Part shown: positions 7,460 through 16,244 of the stretch, in pieces
Layout: the number at the start of each line of letters is the position of its first letter
Position numbering within the stretch: the stretch's first letter is position 1
NCBI GenBank assembly: GCA_937921825.1
Contig: CAKZVK010000058.1
Span: 1-37,027, forward strand
DNA: 37,027 bases
Direction: 5' to 3'
From: an uncultured Saprospiraceae bacterium
GTDB taxonomy: Bacteria > Bacteroidota > Bacteroidia > Chitinophagales > Saprospiraceae
Program-made: the position numbers and the translations under genes
The notes under the pieces: model-generated
What the model saw: the letters and a program-made list of their open reading frames with translations, nothing else
Databases searched by the model: none
Told to the model about the DNA's origin: nothing

Positions 7460-8314
7460 TTATTCTTCTACCATACGACCATACATATCCAAATCACTGA
7501 GGTTAGTTACTGCTACATGGAAAGTATAATCACCTGCCAGTAAAGGAACTTTAGGTTGCGTGAGCCATAAAAGATCTAGTTCTCTTATCGTTATCTCCCC
7601 AAAATCTGCTTCGAATTTAAAAGGATTGGTATCTGCTGAATCCACCGATATGTAAGGAGTAAGTTCTTGAGAACCAATTTCGCCATAGAAGAGATCTTCC
7701 TCCTCCGAAATGGAATAGCGAAAATCACAAATAGAAAACGCTGAATTATTTTGGATTCGGATATTTATCTTATTCGGATCATGGTTACATTCTGAAGTAG
7801 CTGCCGGCTCGCAAAGTCTAGATGGGTTTAAATCTTGGATCTCCTCTTCATCTTCATTAACCAACCTACCGCTGAAAAACAGGATATCGCGATTAAAGTA
7901 ATTCAGAGACACTTGGTACAGCCAGTTACCAGAATCGGAACCTATTCCTGCTGAATCTATCTGTTGGAAAAACGTCGTATCACCGTTTATTGTGTATTGA
8001 TACTTAAATCTGTCCGCAGAAAAACTATCATAAGCGAAGTAACAAGAAGTTTCTCCGGGCTCAAGCGAACCTACGTTCATACCTTCTAGTATCAAATTAC
8101 AGATTCTATGGGCTGACAGGTTCATAATCCTGACATTGGCTTTATTACTTTCCATACCACAGGGGCTCATATCATCGTCTTGCGAACAGTCTAAAGTATT
8201 TAGATAAACTTCTGCTGTCTGATTACTTTTGTCACAAACGGCTTCAAGGTTATCAGTACTGTCGTTACAACAAACCAGCAAAAAGGGGATAAATAAAATT
8301 ACTAATGATCGCAT
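7460..8314 (-). CDS. Lipoprotein with two repeated domains, unknown function
   Basis: The N-terminus MRSLVILFIPFLLVCCND is a lipoprotein signal with the lipid-anchored cysteine at 15 or 16. The 284-residue body contains two copies of a related module: one around NKANVRIMNLSAHRICNLIL and one around NKINIRIQNNSAFSICDFRY, each followed by an acidic stretch and an S-x-D-x-F-K-x-x pattern. Each copy has an isolated cysteine in the same place. I do not recognise the family. It probably faces the periplasm or is surface exposed. It converges on the NqrM-like gene with five bases between stops. Confidence 0.75.
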   Translation of the reverse strand: MRSLVILFIPFLLVCCNDSTDNLEAVCDKSNQTAEVYLNTLDCSQDDDMSPCGMESNKANVRIMNLSAHRICNLILEGMNVGSLEPGETSCYFAYDSFSADRFKYQYTINGDTTFFQQIDSAGIGSDSGNWLYQVSLNYFNRDILFFSGRLVNEDEEEIQDLNPSRLCEPAATSECNHDPNKINIRIQNNSAFSICDFRYSISEEEDLFYGEIGSQELTPYISVDSADTNPFKFEADFGEITIRELDLLWLTQPKVPLLAGDYTFHVAVTNLSDLDMYGRMVEE

Positions 8315-8443
8315 ATTACTAATGATTACTTTGTCTTATAGACGAGAGAAGACCAATAATCGTTGGGTTTTAGTTCAGAATGCTTTTGAGATTGTCAATT
8401 TGAGTCCTCATCTTCACATAGTCAAATCGAATACACTATAAAT

Positions 8444-10963
8444 ATGGTAAATAGTTTCAAATTTTCATCGGCATTAGCTAGTCTCCTATTGCTCATTCTT
8501 TGTGGCAATGTCACTGCCCAGAAACAACTAAGCAGTGCTCAGGTCTATGAAGAACTAGAGAAATTCAACTTCTTAGGCTCTGCATTGTATATAGCAGCAC
8601 ATCCAGATGATGAGAATACGAGACTAATATCCTATCTATCCAATGGTCTACATGCCCGAACGGCTTATCTCTCACTAACTAGAGGAGATGGTGGACAGAA
8701 TCTAATCGGTACTGAGATCAGAGAGTTGCTAGGAGTCATAAGAAGCCAAGAGTTACAGATGGCGAGAGAGACGGACGGAGGTCAGCAGTTCTTTACCAGG
8801 GCGAATGACTTTGGTTACTCCAAGCATCCTGATGAGACATTAAGGATATGGAACGAAGACCAAGTATATGCGGATCTTGTTTATGCGATAAGAGCTTTCA
8901 AACCAGACATCATTGTCAATAGATTCGATCATAGAACGCCTGGTAAAACCCACGGACATCATACCAGCTCAGCCATGCTTTCCGAGAGAGCTTTTGATAT
9001 GACTAATGATAGAAAGGTATTTCCTGAACAGCTTAAAGAGGTCGAGCCATGGCAGGTGACTAGACAGTTCTTTAATACATCGTGGTGGTTCTATGGTGGT
9101 AGAGACAAATTTGCAAAAGCAGATAAGTCTAATCTGATAGGTGTAGATGCCGGAATGTACTACCCTACATTAGGCATATCAAATAATGAAATATCAGCGC
9201 TGGCAAGATCTAAGCATAGATCTCAAGGCTTCGGTTCTGCCGGAGATAGAGGTTCCTATCAGGAATACCTTGAACTTATCAATGGGGAGATGCCTGAGAA
9301 TAAAGAAAACCTCTTTGAAGGGGTAAATACTAAATGGTCTCGTGTACAAGGTGGAGATAAGATAGAGGATCTCATGGATGGAGTTCTCAAGGATTTTGAC
9401 TTTAGAGCACCCGCTAATAGTCTTCCAGCGCTACTGACTATCTATGATGCAGTAGAAAGGCTCTCTGATCCACATTGGAAAGGAATCAAGAAAGAACATC
9501 TCACGGAGATAATTCTACAGTGTGCAGGTATGCACATAGAAGCGACCACCGATACTCAACAAGCTACTAGAGGCGATAGTCTAGAAATTCAAATAGAAGC
9601 GACTAACAGATCTACCGCTTTTGCTAGAGTCCAAAGTATCACGATCAATGGACAGGCAAAAGATATTACAGATACCCTAGAGGCCTATGTGCAGAACAAG
9701 TGGTACAAGCCACTACACGTCTCTACTGACATTCCATATTCCAATCCCTATTGGCTGAACAAGGAATGGCCCTTAGGCACTTATGTAGTAGATGAAATGA
9801 GAGACAGAAATCTACCTCAGAGTCCCGCACCTTTTATTGCTACCTTCGACATAGAGGTAGAAGGTCGATCGCTATCTGTAGCAAGAGAAGTTCAGTATAA
9901 ATTTGTAGATCCCGCTGTCGGAGAAATCAGAAAACCCTTTGTCGTAATCCCAGATGCAACAATGACTTTTGATAAGGAAATGTATCTATTTGCGGAAGAG
10001 TCTGAGACTGCTGTAGAAGTCAAAGTCAGAGCAGGCAGAAATAATGTAGAAGGAGAACTCAAACTCAAAGTGCCACAAGGCTGGTCTGTTAGTCCAGCTA
10101 CACAATCAGTTTCTATTAAGAATAAAGGTTTTGAGCAAGCCTATAACTTTACACTTACAGCTCCAGAGAAGATCTCTACGGGGGACATAAAAGCAGAAAT
10201 AAAGGTAGACGGCATCACACATGATAGGACCTTAATCAATATCGATTACAGTCATATTCCACTACAGACAGTTCTACTTCCTGCTAAATCCAGGATAGTC
10301 AAAGTACCTCTAGAAACAGGTGGTAAGAACATCGGTTACATTATGGGAGCTGGAGATAAGATGCCAGAAGGCTTGACAAATGTAGGTTACAAAGTAGATC
10401 TTATAAAGACTAGCGAAATACAAGCTGCAGCACTAGGCGGCTATGATGCTATCATTATAGGTATTCGTGCTTACAACAAATTAAAAGACCTAAAACTCTT
10501 CAATGACATTCTATATAAGTATGCTGAAGATGGTGGTACGCTGGTCGTGCAGTACAACACCTCTCGAAGACTCAACTTTGATGACATCGCTCCTTATCCT
10601 ATAAAGCTCTCTAGAAAAAGAGTCACTGATGAGTATGCCGAGATGCGAGTTGTAAATCCTGATCATAAAGTCATGAACTCACCTAACAAAATCACACAAG
10701 CAGATTTCGATAATTGGGTACAAGAAAGAGGATTATACTTTGCTGAAGAATGGGACGAGAAATACGAAACTATTATCTCTTGCAACGATAAAGGTGAAGA
10801 TCCACTAGAAGGCAGTCTATTAATAGCGCCTCATGGTGAAGGATATTTTGTCTACACTTCTATTTCATGGTTCAGACAGCTACCTGCAGGAGTTCCTGGG
10901 GCCTATAGATTCTTTGCAAATATACTAGCACTAACAAGTACAGATGAGCAAATCAGACCTTAA
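8444..10963 (+). CDS. Exported PIG-L/LmbE family deacetylase
   Basis: An 839-residue protein with a signal peptide (1-26, cleavage after NVTA). The N-terminal catalytic domain (about 40-290) is of the PIG-L/LmbE type: zinc-dependent deacetylases of N-acetylglucosamine-containing substrates, as in GPI and bacillithiol synthesis. The zinc and catalytic residues are visible as A52-H53-P54-D55-D56-E57 and H170-x-x-H173 (KTHGHHTSSA). A long C-terminal part (about 370-839) includes beta-rich and glutamine-amidotransferase-like segments (GGYDAIIIGIRAY, GGTLVVQYNT). A periplasmic or surface role on an amino sugar is likely; the substrate is unknown. Its last 20 bases overlap a 47-aa membrane-protein gene that leads into a symporter gene. 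Confidence 0.9.
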   Translation: MVNSFKFSSALASLLLLILCGNVTAQKQLSSAQVYEELEKFNFLGSALYIAAHPDDENTRLISYLSNGLHARTAYLSLTRGDGGQNLIGTEIRELLGVIRSQELQMARETDGGQQFFTRANDFGYSKHPDETLRIWNEDQVYADLVYAIRAFKPDIIVNRFDHRTPGKTHGHHTSSAMLSERAFDMTNDRKVFPEQLKEVEPWQVTRQFFNTSWWFYGGRDKFAKADKSNLIGVDAGMYYPTLGISNNEISALARSKHRSQGFGSAGDRGSYQEYLELINGEMPENKENLFEGVNTKWSRVQGGDKIEDLMDGVLKDFDFRAPANSLPALLTIYDAVERLSDPHWKGIKKEHLTEIILQCAGMHIEATTDTQQATRGDSLEIQIEATNRSTAFARVQSITINGQAKDITDTLEAYVQNKWYKPLHVSTDIPYSNPYWLNKEWPLGTYVVDEMRDRNLPQSPAPFIATFDIEVEGRSLSVAREVQYKFVDPAVGEIRKPFVVIPDATMTFDKEMYLFAEESETAVEVKVRAGRNNVEGELKLKVPQGWSVSPATQSVSIKNKGFEQAYNFTLTAPEKISTGDIKAEIKVDGITHDRTLINIDYSHIPLQTVLLPAKSRIVKVPLETGGKNIGYIMGAGDKMPEGLTNVGYKVDLIKTSEIQAAALGGYDAIIIGIRAYNKLKDLKLFNDILYKYAEDGGTLVVQYNTSRRLNFDDIAPYPIKLSRKRVTDEYAEMRVVNPDHKVMNSPNKITQADFDNWVQERGLYFAEEWDEKYETIISCNDKGEDPLEGSLLIAPHGEGYFVYTSISWFRQLPAGVPGAYRFFANILALTSTDEQIRP

Positions 10964-11087
10964 TCACAACAGTACTTTTCAGGATGACTCCCCTCTATTT
11001 AAGAAATGGAGTGGTTGGTACTGGACTATCTTGATAGTGAATCTGATTGTCGTTTGTTGTATTTATTTCTTCTTCGAATCACTCTAA
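10944..11087 (+). CDS. 47-aa single-span membrane protein, hidden small gene
   Basis: ATG 10944 opens a 47-codon frame ending at TAA 11085-11087. It starts inside the last codons of the deacetylase gene (20-bp overlap) and stops three bases before the symporter start. It reads as a hydrophilic N-terminus (MSKSDLNHNS), a tryptophan-rich membrane entry (KKWSGWYWTILIVNLIVV) and one transmembrane helix ending in YFFFESL. The packing argues for translational coupling. Short one-helix proteins next to sodium:solute symporters occur in other families and may be accessory subunits; that role here is inference. A 68-aa ORF in another frame (11006-11212) is not this gene. Confidence 0.75.
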   Translation: MSKSDLNHNSTFQDDSPLFKKWSGWYWTILIVNLIVVCCIYFFFESL

Positions 11088-11090
11088 CCC

Positions 11091-12791
11091 ATGGCTTTAG
11101 TAGACTGGATTGTACTCTTATTGACTGTCTCTTTTATAGTGGGCTATGGTGTATGGAAGACTTGGGGCAAGCAAGACATTCATGGCTATCTTCTCGGTGG
11201 CAACGAAGCTAAGTGGTGGACAGTAGGTCTATCAGTGATGGCGACACAGGCCTCTGCGATTACTTTCCTTTCTACTCCTGGACAGGCCTACCATGATGGA
11301 ATGGGCTTTGCGCAGTTCTATTTGATGCTGCCGGTGGCTATGATTATTATCTGCATCACTTTCATACCCCTCTACTACAAACTAAAAGTCTATACCGCCT
11401 ATCAGTTTCTAGAAAACAGATTCGATGTAAAGACCAGAGTACTTACCTCCTCTCTCTTTCTGATCCAGAGAGGGATAGCAGCAGGTATCACAATCTATGC
11501 CCCAGCCATAGTACTCTCTACGATGATGGGATGGCAACTGGATACCACTGTCCTCATAATCGGATTTATAGCTATCGGCTATACTGTCAGTGGTGGTACT
11601 AAAGCCGTACATGTCACACATAAGCATCAGATGATAGTCATCTTGCTCAGTCTTATAGTCATTGCTTTCATACTAGTACATTACATTACACAAGACTTTA
11701 GCCTGATAGAGAACCTCAAGATTGCAAAAGCAAACGATAAGCTAGAAGTCATAGATTTCACCTTTGATATTAATGAGCGCTATAACATCTGGTCCAGTCT
11801 AGCAGCTATCTTTTTGTTCCTCTCTTACTTTGGCACAGATCAGAGTCAAGTACAGCGCTACATCTCTGGCCGAAGTATAAAGGAAAGCCGTTTGGGTCTT
11901 ATTATGAATGGTATCATGAAGTTCCCCTTACAGATCTTCATTCTATCATTAGGGATACTTGTGTTTCTATTTTATCAGACCCATGATGCGCCCATCTTCT
12001 TTAATAAGACCGTCATGGAAAAAGTTAAGGAAGCCGATAGTGCAGAACTAACGGCTCTAGAAGGTACTTATAGCCAACTACTTGCTCAACGAAAAGCCAC
12101 TAATGCCTCTTATGTAGATGCACTAAGATCAGGTGATAAAACCGCAGAACTTTCATTTGCCAGTCAAATAAAAGAGAATAAGGTCCAAGAACAAGAACTT
12201 AGAAATCAAATGAAGACCTTAATTTCTAGTGTAGATGCCTCACTAGAAACCAATGACAAGGATTATGTTTTCATCAGTTTTATTACAGAGTATTTACCTC
12301 ATGGGCTTATAGGCTTACTGTTGGCTGTGATCTTTTTTGCAGCCTTATCTTCTACCTCTTCAGAGCTAAATGCACTTGGTTCTACTACCACTATAGACAT
12401 CTATCAGAGATTGATAAACTCTAATGGTTCTGATGGACACTATGTGATCGCCTCTAAACTATTCACAGCGATGTGGGGAGTATTAGCTTTATGTTTTGCG
12501 CTATTTGGAAACCTATTTGAGAACCTGATCCAATTTGTGAATATAATTGGTTCGATTTTCTATGGGACTATATTGGGGATATTCCTAGTCGCTTTCTATG
12601 TGAAGGAGGTTGGTGCGAATGCCGTTTTTATTGCCGCAATGATTACACAAGTAGGCGTAATCACCATCTACAAAATGGATGTGCTTCCGTACTTATGGTT
12701 GAATGTCATAGGAGCCTTAGGCGTGATTATAGTTGCCCTATTGTTGACCACTATACTAGGAACAAAGAAGCCTGAAATCTCCAGTGTATAA
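11091..12791 (+). CDS. Sodium:solute symporter (SSS family)
   Basis: A 566-residue inner-membrane protein with about 13 predicted helices, beginning DWIVLLLTVSFIVGYGVWK. The SSS signature region is at about 248-268 (GTDQSQVQRYISGRSIKESR), and FAALSSTSSELNALGSTTT at about 416-433 holds the second conserved stretch and likely Na+-site residues. Unusual for the family is a hydrophilic, helical insert of about 90 residues (about 300-392, rich in E, K, Q, A) between membrane segments. The substrate is unknown. Being only three bases after the 47-aa membrane protein and in line with a PIG-L deacetylase, it may import the sugar-like product of that enzyme. Confidence 0.93.
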   Translation: MALVDWIVLLLTVSFIVGYGVWKTWGKQDIHGYLLGGNEAKWWTVGLSVMATQASAITFLSTPGQAYHDGMGFAQFYLMLPVAMIIICITFIPLYYKLKVYTAYQFLENRFDVKTRVLTSSLFLIQRGIAAGITIYAPAIVLSTMMGWQLDTTVLIIGFIAIGYTVSGGTKAVHVTHKHQMIVILLSLIVIAFILVHYITQDFSLIENLKIAKANDKLEVIDFTFDINERYNIWSSLAAIFLFLSYFGTDQSQVQRYISGRSIKESRLGLIMNGIMKFPLQIFILSLGILVFLFYQTHDAPIFFNKTVMEKVKEADSAELTALEGTYSQLLAQRKATNASYVDALRSGDKTAELSFASQIKENKVQEQELRNQMKTLISSVDASLETNDKDYVFISFITEYLPHGLIGLLLAVIFFAALSSTSSELNALGSTTTIDIYQRLINSNGSDGHYVIASKLFTAMWGVLALCFALFGNLFENLIQFVNIIGSIFYGTILGIFLVAFYVKEVGANAVFIAAMITQVGVITIYKMDVLPYLWLNVIGALGVIIVALLLTTILGTKKPEISSV

Positions 12792-12802
12792 TTAGACACT
12801 AA

Positions 12803-15265
12803 CTAGCCTCCTACACGACTGCTTTCATCTTCGATACCCGTCTTCCGTTCTCTATACTTCTTGACGGTATTACTACCGAAGTTATATGAGAGACTGATGC
12901 TACCTCTTCTATTATCAAAATCTCCTTGACCATAGGAAAACAAGCCATCAAAGTTAGAGTAACCATTCCACCATGCTTGGTTAGTCATGTCTTGGATAGC
13001 TACTTTGACTGACAACTTATCATCGAGAAATTTCTTCAGAATCCCCATGTCTAGCGAGTACTGACTATCATAGAGGAATACGCCTCCCCAGATACCAGGT
13101 CCGTTATACCAACCTCCTAATTCAAACACAAAGCCTTTTGGCAAGGTAAAAGCATGTTGCTGATAGACATTATATCCGAAGGCCTGCAAGTTTATAGTAT
13201 TGCCATCAGGATAGTTAGCTTGGTTATCTTTCCAGTTAGCTGATAGATTGATAAATGCGGTCCAGAATGAAGTGACTTGAAATGGGAGGCTCGCATTGAA
13301 ATTGTAGATCTTTTGCTCTGCGAGATTATCCCAATTGATAAAGCTGGCCTTAGGATCACTATCATCTGTTCCTATCAGTCTTGTGATTTGATTGGTCGTT
13401 CTACTGTATGACAACTTGAAATTATATCTGTAACTGTAGGTATATCCTACTTCTAGATTATTTACGATCTCAGGCTTTAGTGCAGGATTACCGATATTAA
13501 AATTCAACTCAGAAGATTGTCCTCTGAATGGATTCAGCACATTGTAATCTGGTCTATTGATACGTCGACCATAATTGAAAGACCAAGCGCTTTTAGGGCC
13601 TGAAGAGAAGGTGATTCCGACACTAGGAAAAAAGCTCAGGTAAGATGAGTCTCTTGGTTCTTCGCCTAAGCTATCTACAAAAGCCAATAGTTCACTTCTG
13701 GTATTGGTTTGCTCTGCTCTCAGACCTGCTGATAAATTTATCTTTTCGTTTATGGCTTGGCTATAATTGACATAGCCAGCGTATACGGTCTCATCATATT
13801 TAAAATTATTTGACTTAAAGTCATTAAAGGTTCTTCTTTGGTTCTCTACATCATAAAACTCAAAGGTGTTATCAGTAGATACTTGACTGAGTTTTATCCC
13901 TGTTCCTATCTTACCACTACCTATGTTATTTTCTACATCAGTCTTGAAAGTACTGATATCAATGGCGATAGGTGTATCGAAGAAGTATTCTCTGTAGTTC
14001 AATACTTGATCTTCTAAGTTATTGAAGTAGGTGTTAGGCTGCGCAAAAGATTGCTCATTGGTGAATCTTCCATAATCAGCATCTACATTGACAAGAAGGT
14101 CCCCTTTAGTGTAGGCGTAATTAAGGTTGTAAGTTTTACGCTTTCTATCAGCTCTACCATCCTGCACGCCTAAGAGTATACTATCTATTTCGGCTATTGG
14201 AAATACTATATCTGCTGGCGTATCATCACCAAAGAACAAAGTAGTGTTATCAGATATAATATCTTTATTTGTCGCAAAGTAATCTCCTGCAGTAGTCCCA
14301 GCACCAAAAACAAAACCTATGGTATGATTCTTTGAGACAAAGAAATCAGTACCAACTCTTACATTCTCTCCTTGCCTAACACCTTCCCACAGAGACCTAC
14401 CTAATAATCTAAATCCATTCTGTGCACTATCAAAAGTTATATCCTCGTACCACTTACCCCAGCCATATCCAAGGGTACCATAAGCATTGAACGACTTATT
14501 GCGATAATTTAGATTCAATGAATTATTTCCCCGTGCCACTTTGCCTTTACTTGCTGTCGCACTAAGAGATCCATTAAGCCCGTGAGATTTGTTCTTCTTG
14601 AGTCTGATATCTATGATACCGGCATTCCCCTCTGCTTCATAGCGAGCGCCTGGATTAGAGATAAGGTCGATTTTGTCTATTTGCTCTGCGGGCAAGCTCT
14701 CTAGGTAGGCCGTGAGCTCGTCTCCAGATAGTGGTAATCGTTTACCATCTACGTAGACTTGTACTCCAGATCGACCTAGGACAGAGATGTTATTGTTATT
14801 ATCCACTAGTACTCCCGGGGCTTTACGAAGAAGTCCGAGACCGTTATCTCCTGCACTATTCACCGTTCCCTCCACATTAAAGACTACCCTATCTGCCTTT
14901 ACCTCCACTAGTGCTCGCCTAGCCGTTACTATTGCCGTTTCTAACTCTATACCCGAAGTACTCATCTCTAATAGACCTAAGTCCTTATCATTAGAATCTA
15001 TTATAATTCGTTCTTGATTATAGTCCTCTAAGCCTATATAACTTGCTTGCACATTGTAGCTTCCGAGTTCTAGGCTGGTAAACTTAAAGAGACCATCTTC
15101 ATCAGTGGTCTCTATCTTTACTATTGTAGAATCTGAAGACTGGAGCAAGACCACATTAGCATAGATGATGGGTTCTCCTAGCTCATCAGCTAACTTCCCA
15201 GAGAGGGATTGGCTGTAGGCTTGAGCAAAGGCTAACGCGAAAAGAAGGGCCAGGAGACTTCTCAT
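12803..15265 (-). CDS. Outer-membrane beta-barrel receptor (TonB-receptor family)
   Basis: An 820-residue protein from the preferred start MRSLLALLFALAFAQAYSQS, which is a classical signal peptide. A longer frame starts with TTG at 15298, but that codon lies in the terminator hairpin 15289-15318. After a CarboxypepD_reg-like domain (about 20-100, DEDGLFKFTSLELGSYNV) comes a plug-like domain (about 110-220, LGLLRKAPGVLVDNNNNISV, SGVQVYVDGKRLP) and a large barrel. This architecture fits the outer-membrane beta-barrel (OMP_b-brl_3) group of TonB-like receptors. Substrate unknown. It converges with the symporter gene (11 bp between stops). An ORF at 14787-15017 on the other strand is a shadow. 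Confidence 0.9.
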   Translation of the reverse strand: MRSLLALLFALAFAQAYSQSLSGKLADELGEPIIYANVVLLQSSDSTIVKIETTDEDGLFKFTSLELGSYNVQASYIGLEDYNQERIIIDSNDKDLGLLEMSTSGIELETAIVTARRALVEVKADRVVFNVEGTVNSAGDNGLGLLRKAPGVLVDNNNNISVLGRSGVQVYVDGKRLPLSGDELTAYLESLPAEQIDKIDLISNPGARYEAEGNAGIIDIRLKKNKSHGLNGSLSATASKGKVARGNNSLNLNYRNKSFNAYGTLGYGWGKWYEDITFDSAQNGFRLLGRSLWEGVRQGENVRVGTDFFVSKNHTIGFVFGAGTTAGDYFATNKDIISDNTTLFFGDDTPADIVFPIAEIDSILLGVQDGRADRKRKTYNLNYAYTKGDLLVNVDADYGRFTNEQSFAQPNTYFNNLEDQVLNYREYFFDTPIAIDISTFKTDVENNIGSGKIGTGIKLSQVSTDNTFEFYDVENQRRTFNDFKSNNFKYDETVYAGYVNYSQAINEKINLSAGLRAEQTNTRSELLAFVDSLGEEPRDSSYLSFFPSVGITFSSGPKSAWSFNYGRRINRPDYNVLNPFRGQSSELNFNIGNPALKPEIVNNLEVGYTYSYRYNFKLSYSRTTNQITRLIGTDDSDPKASFINWDNLAEQKIYNFNASLPFQVTSFWTAFINLSANWKDNQANYPDGNTINLQAFGYNVYQQHAFTLPKGFVFELGGWYNGPGIWGGVFLYDSQYSLDMGILKKFLDDKLSVKVAIQDMTNQAWWNGYSNFDGLFSYGQGDFDNRRGSISLSYNFGSNTVKKYRERKTGIEDESSRVGG

Positions 15266-15288
15266 AATATTTCTATATATAAATAAGA

Positions 15289-15318
15289 AATAGGTCAAAC
15301 ATAACTGCTTGACCTATT
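15289..15318 (-). terminator. Hairpin terminator after the DUF2911 gene
   Basis: A perfect 10-bp inverted repeat (15289-15298 with 15309-15318) around a 10-base loop lies 31 bases after the stop of the DUF2911 gene. On the minus strand the sequence after the stem is T-rich (TCTTATTTAT). It separates the DUF2911 gene from the receptor gene that starts at 15265. Confidence 0.65.
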
Positions 15319-15348
15319 CCGAAAAGATTATATCTACTAAGTGTCTAA

Positions 15349-16185
15349 TTACTTAGACCACTCCATAATTGATTTCTTGTTCATAGATACATAGTCATCG
15401 TTTCCTGCTGCTTTAGCAAGTTCCATAGACATAGTAGCTGCTTCTATAGCTTCTTTCTTCTTACCCATATCTGCAAGGATTAAAGCTTTTCTTCTTACTT
15501 GCCAGAATTTTGGCTCGTCACCTGAAGTTGCTTTTGTAATCCAAGTCAATGCTTGTCCTAAATCCTTTCCAGACTTGTGGTAGTAAGTAGCAGCTTGGTA
15601 CATATCGTTAGCAGATGGTCCAGCCATTACTGTTTCGATATTCTTCATCACCTTAGCATCAACTTCTGTCTTCACTTGGATAGCAACCATCGTCTTATCC
15701 CATAGGAAGTAGATGTTAGCTGAGTTATCTGTATGCTCATCAGTAGTGATCATGAATGTCTCTACTTTCTCTCCCATAGCTACTACAGGTGAAGTGATCG
15801 TAAGCAGAGGCTCTCTATCTACGTACTTGCTCCAGCTTCCTGTATCATGCGTAAAGAAATGAAAATCCCAAGATGCTGCACTTGGTGTAGCGATTACAGC
15901 ATAAGTACCAGCTTCTAGGTTTGTGCCATTAAGCATTACATCTGTAGAAAATGTCATTTTAGTCACTCTGTTAGCTCCTAATCTCCATTTCTTACCATGC
16001 TTTACTAGTCCGTCTGCTGCGAATATTGTTCTCCCTTTGACACTAGGTCTTGAGTACTCAATAGCGACCTCAGTCATACCGATAGTCTGTTCTAGCTTAG
16101 ATGAAGGACTTGCTGCAGGTGTCTTGATCTGAGCAAAGGCTGTAACACCAGCAAATAAGAATGCTAATAATAATATTCGTTTCAT
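15349..16185 (-). CDS. Exported DUF2911 domain protein
   Basis: The 278 residues begin with a signal peptide (MKRILLLAFLFAGVTAFA, cleavage before QIKTP). Residues about 25-165 match DUF2911: KLEQTIGMTEVAIEYSRPSV, GRTIFAADGLVKHGKKWRLG, LEAGTYAVIATP, and WDFHFF. This is a secreted beta-rich domain widespread in Bacteroidota with no established function. Residues about 190-278 look like TPR-type helical repeats (AATYYHKSGKDLGQALTWI, ALILADMGKKKEAIEAATMS). A perfect TAnnTTTG box lies 25 bases before the start and a terminator follows, so the gene looks monocistronic. Confidence 0.9.
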   Translation of the reverse strand: MKRILLLAFLFAGVTAFAQIKTPAASPSSKLEQTIGMTEVAIEYSRPSVKGRTIFAADGLVKHGKKWRLGANRVTKMTFSTDVMLNGTNLEAGTYAVIATPSAASWDFHFFTHDTGSWSKYVDREPLLTITSPVVAMGEKVETFMITTDEHTDNSANIYFLWDKTMVAIQVKTEVDAKVMKNIETVMAGPSANDMYQAATYYHKSGKDLGQALTWITKATSGDEPKFWQVRRKALILADMGKKKEAIEAATMSMELAKAAGNDDYVSMNKKSIMEWSK

Positions 16186-16209
16186 ATTGTTGCGTTTTTA
16201 AATTTGGCG

Positions 16210-16217
16210 CAAAATTA
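16210..16217 (-). promoter_or_regulatory. -7 promoter box of the DUF2911 gene
   Basis: On the minus strand the bases read TAATTTTG, a perfect TAnnTTTG element, 24 bases before the ATG at 16185. No good TTTG -33 element is seen about 19 bases upstream. Confidence 0.5.
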
Positions 16218-16244
16218 ATACATGTAACCGATATTTAATGTCTT

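Noticed and set aside
8229-8441. 70-aa plus-strand ORF before the deacetylase gene
   Set aside because: It begins antisense to the lipoprotein gene and has no coherent composition. The deacetylase signal peptide begins cleanly at 8444.
11006-11212. 68-aa plus-strand ORF overlapping the symporter start
   Set aside because: It is in a different frame from both the 47-aa gene and the symporter, and reads through the symporter coding sequence. The alternative 47-aa frame fits the spacing and has a sensible membrane helix.
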